Source of the DNA: Macquaria australasica
Taxonomy: Eukaryota > Chordata > Actinopteri > Centrarchiformes > Percichthyidae
DNA: 64,000 nucleotides
Direction of reading: 5' to 3'
NCBI GenBank assembly: GCA_005408345.1
Contig: SEMN01000540.1
Span: 288,738-352,737, forward strand
The position numbers were made by a program, and so were the translations under genes. This document shows, piece after piece, positions 23,201 through 36,800 of the stretch. Position 1 is the first letter of the stretch; the number at the start of each line of letters is the position of its first letter. Under the pieces are notes generated by a model that made no database searches, was not told the DNA's origin, and saw only the letters and a program-made list of their open reading frames with translations.

Positions 23201-26200
23201 ACAAGAAAGGACCACACACACTTTTACATAAAGACATGCAGGGACGGCAGAAAGTGTTGGGGAGACACACACACACACACACACACACAGATGGGGTTCA
23301 GCAGCAGAACTGGTGCAAAAGTTCACAGATACACAATTAACCAGTAAATCTAGAGAGGTCCACAGCCAGTTCAACAGATGATTAGGATGTGTGGGACATG
23401 AGATATGGCTTATTCTCTCAGCTAGCTTTTCAACACAGCTGGGGGGCAATAACACTGAGAAGGCTCGTATTGTTTTGCAGATAAGCATTAAAATTAAGTT
23501 AGCCGACGCACATTACGTAATAATCACACACAGCTTGTCTTTTTTATAGTCCAGCTATTTGTTTGGATTTAAAGAAAGTGAATGATTCATAATTAGCTCT
23601 GACAGAAACTGGAATGAGGCAGAAAGCCTCTTCATATTTCTTCAAGCTGCGGACTGTTAAACAGTCATCCAGCAGGCAGGCAGTCGGAGCCATGAGGCTT
23701 TGGGTCTGGGACTGACGGTCTTTATGGGGTAAGCGGGCTACTTCAAAGCATTGCTCTGAATGGAAGACATGTGTGGAATTCCCTCAGACTGACATCCATA
23801 ACATTCCTGACACTGTCCGAGTAAAGTCTAGCACCTGCAACTCTACGGCATCACAAATGGGTCAACTTCAGTGTCAAACACATACTCATTTGTCTGAGTG
23901 CTCAATTACAGTTTCCTGCTTTGAATCTACACTCAATTCAATTCAAGTGACCTCACTGTTGAAATCACTTGTGCAGTGTATTTTTGAATATTTTTGTTTG
24001 TTGACATATCTGCAAATTCTATCTTTTTTTAAACAAACATTTTTAACAATTTAATTGTTTTACACACATTTTCACACATTCAGGTCCAGTTTTTTCTCCA
24101 CAGTCTCAGAACAAGCTGTGAAATAATTTCTGAACAAGCTCAAAATATTTTAGACCCATTGTGGTTCCATACGTTGCTTACACAGCATACTAAGGACAGT
24201 CAGATGAGAGTCCTGTAACTGCGTTCTTATCAGAATGAAAGCTGATGTGGTTTGAACTGACATGGTTTATGTTTGTTACGCAGGAGCCACAGTGGTTTGG
24301 TTGAAATGAAGAGAGTTGTATAAACATGAACAGAAAAAGCCACCATGGCTGAACAAAGAGAGCACCACCTACAGAAACTTCATTAAAGGTGTCCCGTGGA
24401 GTTTTCTTGTAAACATACAAAGTTTCTGTTTACATTCATTGTTTCTCACCAAAACACAGTGTGTGTGTCCTTGAGGTCCAACAAACATGTCGAATTTAAG
24501 TCCCTCCTTACACAACACTGGCAAAGTCCATTTTTCTTAAAAGTTTGAAACCTGCATTGTTTACATCCACGTTTCCTTGCTAGCGGTCTTCTTTTTCCCT
24601 GCCTTTGTTAGGGTTAGTGTGAACCAATTGGCAGGAATGTGTATTGTGTCAACCACATGCTCTTCTCTGCATGTGAGAACAAAAAAACTAGGACCATAAC
24701 ACTCCTAGTGGTCAAAAACATTGATTGCAAAAACCTGATCAATAAACATAATTTTAAATAAATTAATAAATCGATCCTCATTTAGTTTATGAAATATAAA
24801 AACATATTGTGTTCATTACAGTTCTATGTGTTGCTTTCAGAGGTATTGTATCTGCATGCATTTTTTGATACTACCACTGGAGGGCAACAAGTTTGGAAAT
24901 TTGTATTTCCATTCAACAGAACTGATACAGTGCTCGACTGGTGGCAATAAAAGGTGGTCACACGCCTCACAGCCACATCTCTAATAAAACAAATGGTAAA
25001 TTCAGGAATAAATAGACGGTTGGTTCTGGGCTGCGGCCGGTCGGATGGTAGGAACTGACCAACAAAACAGTGATTGTCCTGTCTGACAACAGAGCTGGCT
25101 GAGGGAGAGAATAATGAAAGTATTGTGTTGCACTTTCCTGGGTGTGGGCAGACTGAGTCGGCTGGCATAATCTGGATTCTATATGGGACAAATCCATCCC
25201 CCTCTAGCCCTCTATTACCATGCTAATATGAAGAGCGGTTATCTTGTACGCATATAACAGTGCAGGGGAGGGTAAGCCTAGCTAAACCGGTGGCACGCTG
25301 TCTAATTTGCACCACAGTTTGCCCACTTTCTTGCTCTGATATAAATGTTTAGAATATGAAATAAAGTGCACACACTAATTGTTTATATGAGGTTAAAGTG
25401 AGCCTAAGTGACTTTTGCTAAATTCAGAACGTAGCACCACAGAAGCCCAAGTAGAAAAGCGTTATAAAGTTAGCAAACTGACTTTCTCTTTCAGACATCT
25501 GAACTTTGATTCAATATGCGTAGAATATCAGTAGAATATCAGTCAACCTGGCATGATTTAAGTTAAGTACCATTAAATTACATTTCACAAAATATGTACA
25601 AATAATATTCGACTAAATGACCCAATAAGGTCTGTTTGGTAAGGTGGTGTAATTAGAAATTTTCACCCTCACTCTAAACTGCATGAATTCTATTTATTCT
25701 GAAACACATATTTCTCTGTGTATGCATATATAAATAAATAAAAGTAAAGTTAATTTACAAATGATTCATATCACTTGGCCTCTTGAAACTGTTCTTTTGG
25801 AAAGTTATGTTACAGCTCGTGATGCTGCAGTGACATTTTGTCACGTTGCTACGCACTCTCACTGTGTCCTTGTGGAATCTCTTAATAAAGACAAGTTTAA
25901 TAACGATGCCGTAGGCGGCGTCCATACAAATCACAGCTTCTTCTCTTTGTGGGTGTCTTAAGCCGGCCGAGCCCCTCTCAGCTTCCTGTTAGTTCACTTT
26001 CCATGTTCCTGTGTCCCCTCGGAGAATCAGACAAAGACTTGCCGTCAGCATGATAGTCCCTCTGCTGTCAAGCTGAAGAAAAGAGGAGTGGCTGCAAACT
26101 CTTCCCCTGCAGGGTTTCCGTGTATTCCCTTTCCCCTACAACCCCCAATACACACAACTAAATGTCTGCCTCCTCAAATCTCATTGCCCTCATCTTCACT

Positions 26201-29200
26201 CTCACCCTCCCCTCCGTTACTTCTGTAAGTCCTCTCCTCCCCACCCCACCCTGCTTTTTCTTAGTATTATGCTGCAGGACAGAGAACAAAGCGTCTAGTG
26301 ATTTACAGGAAGGCCATACTGTTTCACAGCATCACTGACACCGGGATGTCTCGCTTGTTTGGCTAAATGACTGGCTAGCTCACCAAGGAGCTGTCTGCCT
26401 GACTGGCTAACTATTTTGACATTAGTGTTTATTTACACCTTCCAAAATCACCCAGAACAGACTTAGATTATGTAACTTCTAAAAGACAAAATAACAAATT
26501 CTTCCTCTTATAAATGAAAAGTTGAAGTCATGAGCAATAAAACACATACACTCAGGGGTTTTACTGCTACAACCTTACTTGGTCTGATATTATACAGCTT
26601 ATGGTGGCTAAGGTTGCTAATGTTAGCAATAAAATGTCTAAAAATAAGGAAAAAAGGCCCGTCACAAGTTCTTAGAGCCCAAAAGAGTGTATTCCAGTTG
26701 CTTTTTTTTTGTCCGAACAACAGTCAAAAACCCAAAGATATTCAATTTACAATGATATTAAACACAGAAAAGCAGAAAGTTCTCACATCTGAGAAGCTGG
26801 AACCAGTGAATGTTTGACATTTTTGCTTGAAAATTACTTAAATGATCATTTTTTGTCAATCGACTAACTGACTAATCAATTAGTTGTTCCAGCACTAATT
26901 TGCACACTCTCATTTATCTCATTATTTAAAAACCAATGTATCTTTTTAGACGTTTATATATTTTTCCAGATTGTCAATCATCTGATACCGAATCCCTACC
27001 AGCTTCACGGCTGTTGTTCTGCAGCTGACCCTGACCTTTGACCTCCCCGCGAAGAAATATGCCCTCTATGGTGCAATAAAGTATCACATTCATATTATTT
27101 CAAAATATACTGTGGAGAAAGAAGCCCAAAAACACATAATTTACAGCCTCCTCATCTCCGAAGTGGCTGCATAGTGGAAAGACTTCCAGATTTTCCAGCG
27201 TTGACGTGTACGTTTTTGGGTTTTTTTGAATGCTGATTCACATCTTCCATGCAGCCACACTTGTGACAAGCTACTCTGTGATGAGAGGGGTTTGTCTTCG
27301 AGGAAGGCCACTCACCCTTCTTCCTGGCTTGCTAGAGGGATCTGGGAGAGCTTGGAGAGATTCTTGGCATACTCCTCTTCTATCTTTATCCTGAGAGGGA
27401 AGTAGAGAGTTTCATTACCACACAGCCTTTATGCAACCTCACCTCTTCCATGCATGTTTCCTGTGTTGTGCAACACTGTGATGTACTTGAATGAGCGCAA
27501 AAAAGGGGAAGTGGTTTGTTTTAATGACAACTGTATGGTTTTCATGGTAACCTGAGAGAAAAAAGAAAAGCTGGAGATGGCTGATGAAAAAGCTGATACC
27601 TTTCTCGTATGAACTCGGCCATCTCTTTCTGCATCTGTTTCCCCTTCAGCTGTTTCTGCAGCAAAACCTCAAATCCTGTGATGCAGCCGTTGCCCTGGGG
27701 ATCCTTCTTATCAGTCTACGAGATAAACACAGCGAGCACACGAGAAACACAGTGAGCAAACAAACACTTAGCAACAAACATGAAAACATCACACCTTGAC
27801 CAGCTAGCTCGGTGAAATAAACCGCCGGCTTCCTCAAATGCAGAGAAGTAACGCAGCACCATCAGATAAAGGTTGCATCAACTGAAGCATTAAGAGACAA
27901 TCACGCAAGTCCACCTCTGATAAAAATGGATATGACGTAGTTGGCTTGAGTGAATGGCTTGAGTGTTTACATGCACTGTAGTAACCTGTTTACTGTAAAA
28001 TTCATGTTTTCATGCAGCAAGTCAGTAATCAGATTTTCCTCTACACGTGGCCTTATTTTGTAATCATCTACTCATTTTAAAGCTGCACTAATCAATATTT
28101 TTACGTCAACAATGGATAAAATGACAATGTGTAAAGTGAAAAGTCTCACTTGTACTGATAAACCTACACAAAATTTTCACCTGTCTGCAGTTTACTTCAC
28201 CTCTAGTGTGTTTTAGCTACTTTCAGCTCACTGTTTTGGTTCAGCCTTCTCATTAACCTTGTTTCCAGCAGCTGTTTTCAGCAAAAAAAGCTCTGATAAA
28301 CCCACCATGTACACTACCTGTCCAGCACCAAACGACTTCAGACAAAGTTAGCGACTAGCTGGAGAGCACAGTGGAGCATTTAGCAGCTAAAGAGACAGAT
28401 ATTTGTCATGTGGACAGAAGTGCGACACAAAATTAATGCTTATTCTCAGTGTCGGGAAATTATTTGCTAACGTGTTAGCCATAACAAACTTTCTTTTGTT
28501 GTGCCCAAGTAGACAGAAATATTAACTTATTCAGCTTCAGGTTTTTCCTTACAGCTAAAATGCATCAAATCTTTACTGTTAACCTGTGGCAAACAACTCA
28601 CATAGAATCCTAGAAACTACTTTGTGTCTGTACCTGTTTTTGTTTTAATGAGTTTTAATGAAATGATTTTGAATGCAAGGATGCTCCGCTACGAGCAATG
28701 ATCCGTCATTTCATCCCTCTGCAGTGGTGTCACAGCGATACTTTTCCCGTCTGAAATCTTTCATGTACATGCACTCTTGTTAAAATCTTTTTAGAAACAG
28801 ACATGGGTGGGAAATTAGGTTTCTCCTGAATTCAAATCTCAGATTTTAAGATATGCTAATCAAATTTCTCTAATCTGTAAACTGGTTACTTAAGTCCATT
28901 TTTACATTTTTCACACACCACACCTGGTAGAGATTACAATGCAGGGGTGGAAGATGTCCAAACAGAGCAGCAGAGGCCAGCTGGCTCACCGCACTCCAGC
29001 CAGTTACATGTAATGTATTATCCTACCGCAATGCCTGCTGGATCTTATTAAAGCCAATGCTGATTCTCAGTATGCGGCGCAGCCAGCGTGAGATAAATAT
29101 GGAGTCATGTTGAAAGATGAAAAGGATCCGGTGTTGTTTTTGTTCACGTGGACTCTCTGGGATGTCCATTTAGTGATTTAATGGGGAGAGCAGTGATGTC

Positions 29201-30553
29201 AACAGAGGCACAATTACTTTTTGAAAGGATTGTTTTTCTTTCTTTGGCTGCTAGTTATTCTCATTCAAGAATTTTCTCAAAACGTGTCCTCGTCTAGATC
29301 TTTTCCTTCTGTCACTTCCCTCTGTTTAGTCATCTTTCTCTTGGTTTGGAGAGTTCTTGTTCCAAAACAGGGAAAAAAAACTAAACTAAAAAGTGAGTTT
29401 TTAACATAAAAAATCTTAGCACTTCGTGAAGTACTGTAATGGTTAAATGCAATGCTTATTTACAGGCTTTTGGCATTGTCACTAGGCATGTAGTATATTG
29501 CTTTTTACGCATAGCATATAATGTTATTTTCAAGATAAATTAAGCTACTCAGAAATTATATATATAGGAATCTTTTTTTACACAATTTCCCTGTGCTCTG
29601 GCTTTTTCTCTTGTATGTCCACAGGTTTTCAACACATAGAAATGCCTTAGTACTGCCAAAAAAATCAAATAAATAAATAATAATAATAATAATTTTCATG
29701 GATTTGGTCACTTTCGTGATGTTCTGATTTTTTGGCACTACGGTTCCTATCATGCCTTGGGTGATGTATACAAGAAGTATAATGTTGCCAAGACGTCATT
29801 GGCTATGTCCGAAATCAGAGATCAAGATTTTGGACAGTAAAATCTATATAACTGCATTGTGAGACTGTTAGTAGAAAGTAGTGTACATGCCATGAATATA
29901 ACTTTTTTGGCAGAATATATAGTACACTACGTAGTAGATAGGAAGTGATTTCAGACACAGCCTGTAAGTTAGTTGTGGAGTACACCGAAGCCGTGTTTTT
30001 AGCTTATATTTGTTCACATGTTGGGGTATCTTAAACTCATTTGAAAGCTATATTAGCTACTGGCAGTTTCTGTTTGCAATGTAACAATGGGTGTACAGAC
30101 AAAAATGATCTGGCAAGGTCTCAAGTTATACGTACATGCTTTCTATTAATATCATCAGAGAAAATAATATAACTGGAAAGTTGTGCAGATTCCAGCAGTA
30201 TGTGTATGACGAACGAGTTGCCTGGTATTGGTCTTGATCTACCCCCTCAGATAAATCACAGCCAGTTTGTGCTAATTTATAGCCTCTTAAATGTTGAGAT
30301 GAATTTTACCCAGAAGTAGTCGCAGTAGCTCCATTCGTTTGGTTTTAGCAGCTGTTGCTCCGGCATGCACGCAAGCGACGGGAACGTCACACAGTTAATC
30401 TGAGAGAGAGAGAGAGAGAGAGAGAGAGAACCACAGGGAGGGCAGTTTAATGGGGCCGTTTATAGTATCATGACAGACAACTTTGCTTTGATGCCACTGT
30501 ACTGTACAGCAGCACTATTAGTGCTCCATGTGTTGACAGACATTTTATAGAAG

Positions 30554-30584
<31 letters not shown>

Positions 30585-33500
30585 TTCTGCTCTGGTATTC
30601 AAGGTAGTCTGCACTCTGTTGCTTTGGCAACACTCATCTTGGCAGCTCCGAGAACACACCAGTAAAGTAAAGAAGGTATTTTCAATCGACCCAGTGTTGT
30701 TCATTCACTTTCCTCTATTCGCCCCATCCTTGGGGACACTATTGTCAATAGTAGAGCCCTTGTGGTTCTCAGCCTTTTTGGGATTCATCGTTCAGCTCTC
30801 TACCACAACGCCTCTGAACTTCTACTTTGGCCCAGAGCAAGCAGCGAAATGGATTCCCAAAGACTGCCTTTAATTATCTCGGTGCAGTTAATTGTCTGCT
30901 CATTCTCCCAGAAGCAGTGATTTTAAATCTGTTGCCTGCTGTGAGCTGCTTGGTTCTGCTCTGGGGTTACGCTCAATAGGATTGTTCGCAATGCATGTCA
31001 CTCTAGTACTTTCTGTGCTTTTATATTTTTCCTTTAAACCTCTAGGGTGGTAGGGAAGGCAGAAGACAATCACCTCTAACCCCTCCACTTTATGAAATGC
31101 AGTCACACAGGATAATAAAATTCTCTAACATCACAGCTGCTTTGGATGCAGCTGCACAGGGTCAGGATTTGACAAGTCATCACTTCCAGGTTTAGCAGAA
31201 CAAAAACTCTGGTTTGCCATAAAAACGCAAAACTTGCTCTGCAGACTCTTCGGCTGCCAATTCAAATCTTTCATGACAACGAATTAAAAGAAAAAAAAGG
31301 AAATGAAAGAAACCACACATCTGAAAAAAGAAAAGCCAAATTAAACTAAATGAAAAGCCATGTCTTCACAACAAAGAGGTAAAAACAGACACCAGGTTTA
31401 GCAGAGACTCCAGGGCAAACAAAAGGAGCTTTATCTTCTTTCACATTCATTCCAATTAACCTCAGGAGGTAAACAGCCTGCAGCGAGGATACACTGTTTC
31501 TATTTAAAAAACTTCAGTGGCACCAGAGAGCACCCTTGTCTAATGCCAAACCCTCGCCTTTCAGAGCAAATCGACAAATACAGTTCTGCTGATGACTTTT
31601 CCAGAGCCAATATTCAGATTGAAAATGCAAGAAGAAGAAGAAAAACGTCTCTAATTCAACCTTATCTTGGCTTGTGAAGCTTATAATTTGTTTGAGGGAC
31701 TGGCTTCCTATTTAATCCCTGCTGAGAGGTCCAGAGTTTGACAGCTAGCAGGGCTTTAAAACTGACCCCCGCTTCCTTTGGTGAAGATGAGGGCAAGGCT
31801 ACTTCCAAAAGTCTCCAGCAAAGGGCTTAGTTTGTTTGCATTCACACACACACACCGCTTCCAGCACTTTCTTTCCTGACCTTTGGTGACCTCGATCAGT
31901 TGACAATTCACTAACCCCTCCTGGGAACAGTGATTGTCCAATCGTAGCTTGACACTCGTAACAAGGCACGGCAGGCCTGCCAAGCTTCGGATTTCTCCAC
32001 ATATTGAAGCGGTGTGTGTATAATAAAAAGATATTCAGTATAGAAAGAGTTTGGAGGGTGATGTTTGTTGTTGGCCTTTGAAAAACCCCCCCAAAAAAAC
32101 ATGCGTGAACTTGCAAGACTTGCAACTTACAGCGTGTTCATCTGCTCTAACGTTAGCATGTCCGGGTAGGTAGCTTACTACCCACAAGAACAGTAACCTA
32201 GCGTTACCTCCGAGGCAAAGAGTTAGCATGTCATTAGCTAACTTCATTATTTTGTAACCGGTTACGTTAGAAAAAGCCTCGTTCAGGACTGGAACATCCA
32301 CTGCATGGGAGCTGGTACTGGACTCCAGCAACCTCAGCCAAACTTGTAAGCAAAATTCATCGATTAGTCCTCACAATCAAAGTATTTGACGCATAAATTG
32401 AACCTTTGTGTTTGCCCAATATTGTGCTATAATACGGCTAACTAGCTAACCTGCATTACAAGAATGCTTCTCCATGACTTGAATTATTTACTAAGACCCT
32501 TTTACAGGGTTCTCATTTTAACAAGAGACACATTTCCAACCAACTCACAGAGTTAATGTTAGTTAGCTAAAGCTGATAAAGCTTCTCAGCTAGCAAAACC
32601 AACAGCTGTTGGCTAAAAATGAGAAGCTGCTTTTGTCTGCTTCTGTCTAAAACAAATTGCCAAAAATATCAAGGGTTAAATCTGCCACTCTTATCATTTT
32701 AAATTAAATATGCGCTGTGCTAGAATGGAAAAAGGGCTTAGCCAAGGGTCAAATTACCTCTTTAAGTCTTGACCTATGCAGTACCAGCAGCAGTGACTGG
32801 TACCTCTCCTCACCTCTCTTTCTCTCATGTTTCCTGTTATAACCATCTGCTTATCATAGCATCACCCTGGTTGCTATGGAAGCTGAGACTTGTGGTTTTA
32901 AATGTACGGTAAGAAAATAAAAGTCAGAGAAAAATCCATAACGTCACAGCAGCAGCAGCAGCAGCACCTCTGCTATTTACCGAGCGTAAGGCCCAACAGG
33001 ATGCGACGACCTGACAACAGAGGAGAAATCATCTGGATGCTGGATAGGATGATGTCATTGTGTATCTGTACACTAGCAACTGAAAACAAGCACCAAACAA
33101 TTCTCACAGCAGTGAATGGATAGGAAATATAGAGAAAGCAACACTGAAGAGGAAATTAAACACATGTACAGCTGTCATATAGTCAAGATTTAGTTTGTAT
33201 ATTGTCCAAATGTGTTATAATATATGCATTAATGTCTTTTATGCCCACAAAAAATAAATAAATCCCACATGGGCAATTTGCACTCATGGAAATTGCATTA
33301 GCCTATATTATCCTTTCCAAACTTGGGGGGAACAAATACTTAAGCTCTCCTCTGCTGGTATCAAACCTGGTCCTTCAGGGCTACTGTAGAGAGCCGGGGT
33401 GAGTTCATGGTTAGTTAAGAGCTCCCGTTAGTTGCCCCACTCACCGTGACCGTGGTCTCCTTGTTCTGTTTCCTGGTGGGGGACGTTGATCCCGGGCTCT

Positions 33501-33696
33501 GCGGAGAGAAGAAGGACGCTCCATCAAAACCTCCGTCCTCCGTGTCAGACATGACTGCTCAACACACACACACTGTCACTCTGCCACTCTGTCACGCACA
33601 CAAACACAGTTGTTTTCCCGATGAGAGCGCTGTTAGCGTCTGTCTGGTGTTCTCTCTGCTTCTGCTGCTGCTGCTGCTGGTGTGTATGCATGTGTG

Positions 33697-33727
<31 letters not shown>

Positions 33728-33808
33728 TGCTGTGCAGAGTAGGGAGGATAGTTCTGCAGAGCAAAGCAAAGCATGGTTGGCTTTCTCTCGCTTTGTGTGC
33801 GAGTGTGG

Positions 33809-33849
<41 letters not shown>

Positions 33850-36800
33850 TGTGATTTCTAACACTTCAGCTTAGAATAGAGTCATTTCCAGTGTCCTGAG
33901 ATGAATGAACCAACAGTGTGAGAGTGTATGGAGGGGACAGGAATTAGGACAAAAGTACAAATATAAAGTGGGATGAAAAGTATAAGGTAGCAAAAGTAGC
34001 AACAGTGTGTTTATATTTTTTGAATAACTGGGTGTGTGTGCCAGTGTAAGATGCAGAAAAGGAGAGAAATGAGGAGACAGAGTGAATAAGTGGTGGGTGG
34101 AGGCTGTATAACTGCACCCTGACTGCCTGGTTAATTATGATCAAGGGAGCAGATACTGTAGGAGGGATTAATCTGCTCTAACTGCCATCAGCCTCTCTAT
34201 TAATAATGTGAGGGCAAAAGAGAGGGGGGGGTTGATCATATGAAATGTGGAAAGAGTACATCATTATCATAAAACACAGGCTGTGTGTTATCTGTGACTT
34301 ATTTTTATGACTGTATAATGATGCTTGTTTCCACAGTTTTGTGTTAATTTCAGTTGAATCACTACATTGTTCAGAGAAGGGCTGGTTTTTGAACCTTAAA
34401 GCTGCACTAATCAATATTTTTTATATTTTTAATGGATTAAAGGACTACATGTCGTATGAAAGGGGAAGTTGTTGTGACAAAACCACAAAGATTTATCACC
34501 CAGATCAGTAGTTTATCTCACCTGTATGGAGTGTTTTATGGTATTTTAGCCGATTGTTTTGTTTTATGGCCCGCTGTAAAAACTTTACTGTTTTGGTTCA
34601 CTCTCCCAGCTCTCATCAACTTTGTTTCCAGGAGCAGCAGGCAGCTGTGTTCAGAGAAAACGCTTCGATAGATGGACAGCAGACATAAACTCAGCAACTA
34701 GCTGGTGATCAGAGTGAAGCACCAAGCAGCCAGAGCCAGATATTTTTCTCAGGAGCTGGTGGAGACCAAAACACAGCTAAAAGGAGAGTGAATGCTGGAA
34801 TTAAATTTGTCAGGTGGCCAGAAACACTACATTGCTTTGTGTCTGTATGTGTAAACTATTTGCTAACGTAGCCATATCAACTTTAGAAGTTGATATGGCC
34901 AGCTTGCTGGTCAAAAGCATCTTGTCTCTCTGCTACATGACTGCAGTCGAATAGTCAAAAAAATGAAGTCCTTTGTCTTTTCCTAAACACTTTTCCTTGA
35001 CCTCAATAGAAAATGTCATGAGGTCAAGGAAAGATATGAAGAAGAATTTATAAGGTCAACTGCAGTGCTAAGAAAATCTAACTGCACTTACATTAGGCTA
35101 CGTAATTATGTTACGCCGCATGTTATTGACCCTATGCTAAAGGAGATGAGAAAGGGAGCATTGAAGCATCTTTTCTTAGCATTTAGAGACTTTGGGTCAT
35201 TTCACTAAATAAAAAAGCAAAAAAAGACTATTCAACTGCAGCCTATGACTGTCGAATGAAGGCAAAAACACCATGGTCCACCCTCACAGGTGTTTTCACT
35301 TAATTTGCATTGTTAGGGTTCTGTCAATCAAGCTCTTCTCAGCTCTCTCTCTCAGATTCCCCTGTTAGTTTGAAGACATCAGGGGGTTATCTAAGTTTAT
35401 TAAAATGCAAATAGTGTGTGCTGTGTGTGAGAAATGATGTGATGTAAAAAAAAAAAAAAGGAAGAAGTATGACATTAACACGTCTCAATGGAAACTTCAC
35501 CCTCTTTCAGCCAGTTGAGTTTATGCTCACTCAACACAATTTCCAGCCTGCGGTGGGTGTGCATCATGTTGTCAAAGGAATAGCAATAACAGTAGTCAGA
35601 CAGATTTACCTGTGGCTCTGTACTGCTCTTCCTAACCAGACTGTTGTGTGAATGCTCCACATGATGCAAGGGACTACCACCTGAGTGAAATCCATTCACT
35701 GAAGAGAAGTGAGAGGAAGAGAGAGAGAGAGAGAGAAAGGCATTTCATTAGTTCTTTGGTGTCTGCAGATGTATGCTGTAAACTTGTGCTGGTCCAGGGG
35801 GAACTCACTTATCTTTATGAGTCAAACCAAGCCAGTGCTTAACTGTCTCTCTGTTTATGTAGCTTTATAAATGTCTTTAATGGGGCGAGCACAGATAGTC
35901 AGAAACAGAGATTGATTGGGTTATGCTAGGTATACGTAAATCCATCACTAAGTCTGAAGTCCTTCCTAATTTCTTAGCTAGCTAGATTCAAACTAGTGAC
36001 TTGCAAAACTGGGTTGCACAATTAATAAACCTTTTATGTGTAAATTATTATACTATGTAAACAGGACGTTACGGCAGCATCATTAACTGCCATGCTTAAA
36101 TAAATGTAGGTATGACTTGTTTTTCTATATATGGAGAAATGTTCAATAATAACCTAACCAACTTTTCATTGTGCAACCCTGTGTTGTAAAACTGACAAAT
36201 AAATAAATTTGAACTTTTATTTGGACATTTGGTCTACTGCTAACATTATTAGCTTAACGTTTTGTAATGTGAGGCATATTGTTTTATTTGTATGAGGTGA
36301 AATGTTAAATCTTCCCAATTGACATTTTTATTAAACAGCATTTTGATCAAGTGTCAGGTCAGATATGTCAACCATCTTCCATATTACCTCCTTTACTCTT
36401 CAAACTGAACAAGTCAAGTTGATTCAGTAAAGCTACACAACACAGCAATTCCTAGGCATATTAGTAACAACTAATCTCTACATAAGAACTAGTTTTTTGG
36501 TGTAATGCATTTTAATTTTGTCATTTAATTCAGTAAATCTCCACTTACTTTATAACTAAGCAAAGTTTGAACTTCTGAACAGATGCACAGATGCAGGTGC
36601 AATGAGCTCCTGAGCTTAAAAGTAAATATTTATCAAGAATATCGTTCACAAAGCCAACATGAGCCTAAACTTTTACCAAGACTTTCCAATGAAAAGTACT
36701 TTAGTATGTGTGAGAGATTTTGCTAATTGGTTTGAGGCGAAACTGGGAAGTTGTTTATGATAGAAGTGATGCAGATGAATGAGGGCTGCTCGACATCTCA

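Larger units (their letters stand above)
23142..27315. other. GAS7 intron, 4.2 kb
   Basis: Contains (AC)n at 23265-23289 and a reverse-oriented copy of repeat D at 26630-26905. The remainder has no recognised features. Confidence 0.55.
30400..33444. other. GAS7 intron, 3.0 kb
   Basis: Contains (GA)n at the acceptor edge (30402-30429), (CA)n at 30554-30581, repeat A copy (31925-32480) and (CAG)n at 32947-32966. 31370-31660 is unique DNA without repeats. No exon recognised. Confidence 0.55.
33871..35609. other. Remainder of GAS7 intron upstream of the dual-use exon
   Basis: Contains repeat C copy 2, repeat B copy 2, a perfect palindrome (34871-34899) and an A-run (35443-35458). No exon recognised. 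Confidence 0.55.

Noticed and set aside
33340..33405. B-box-like text (ggaccaggtttgatacc on the - strand)
   Set aside because: No matching A box and no acceptor stem; not a tRNA gene.
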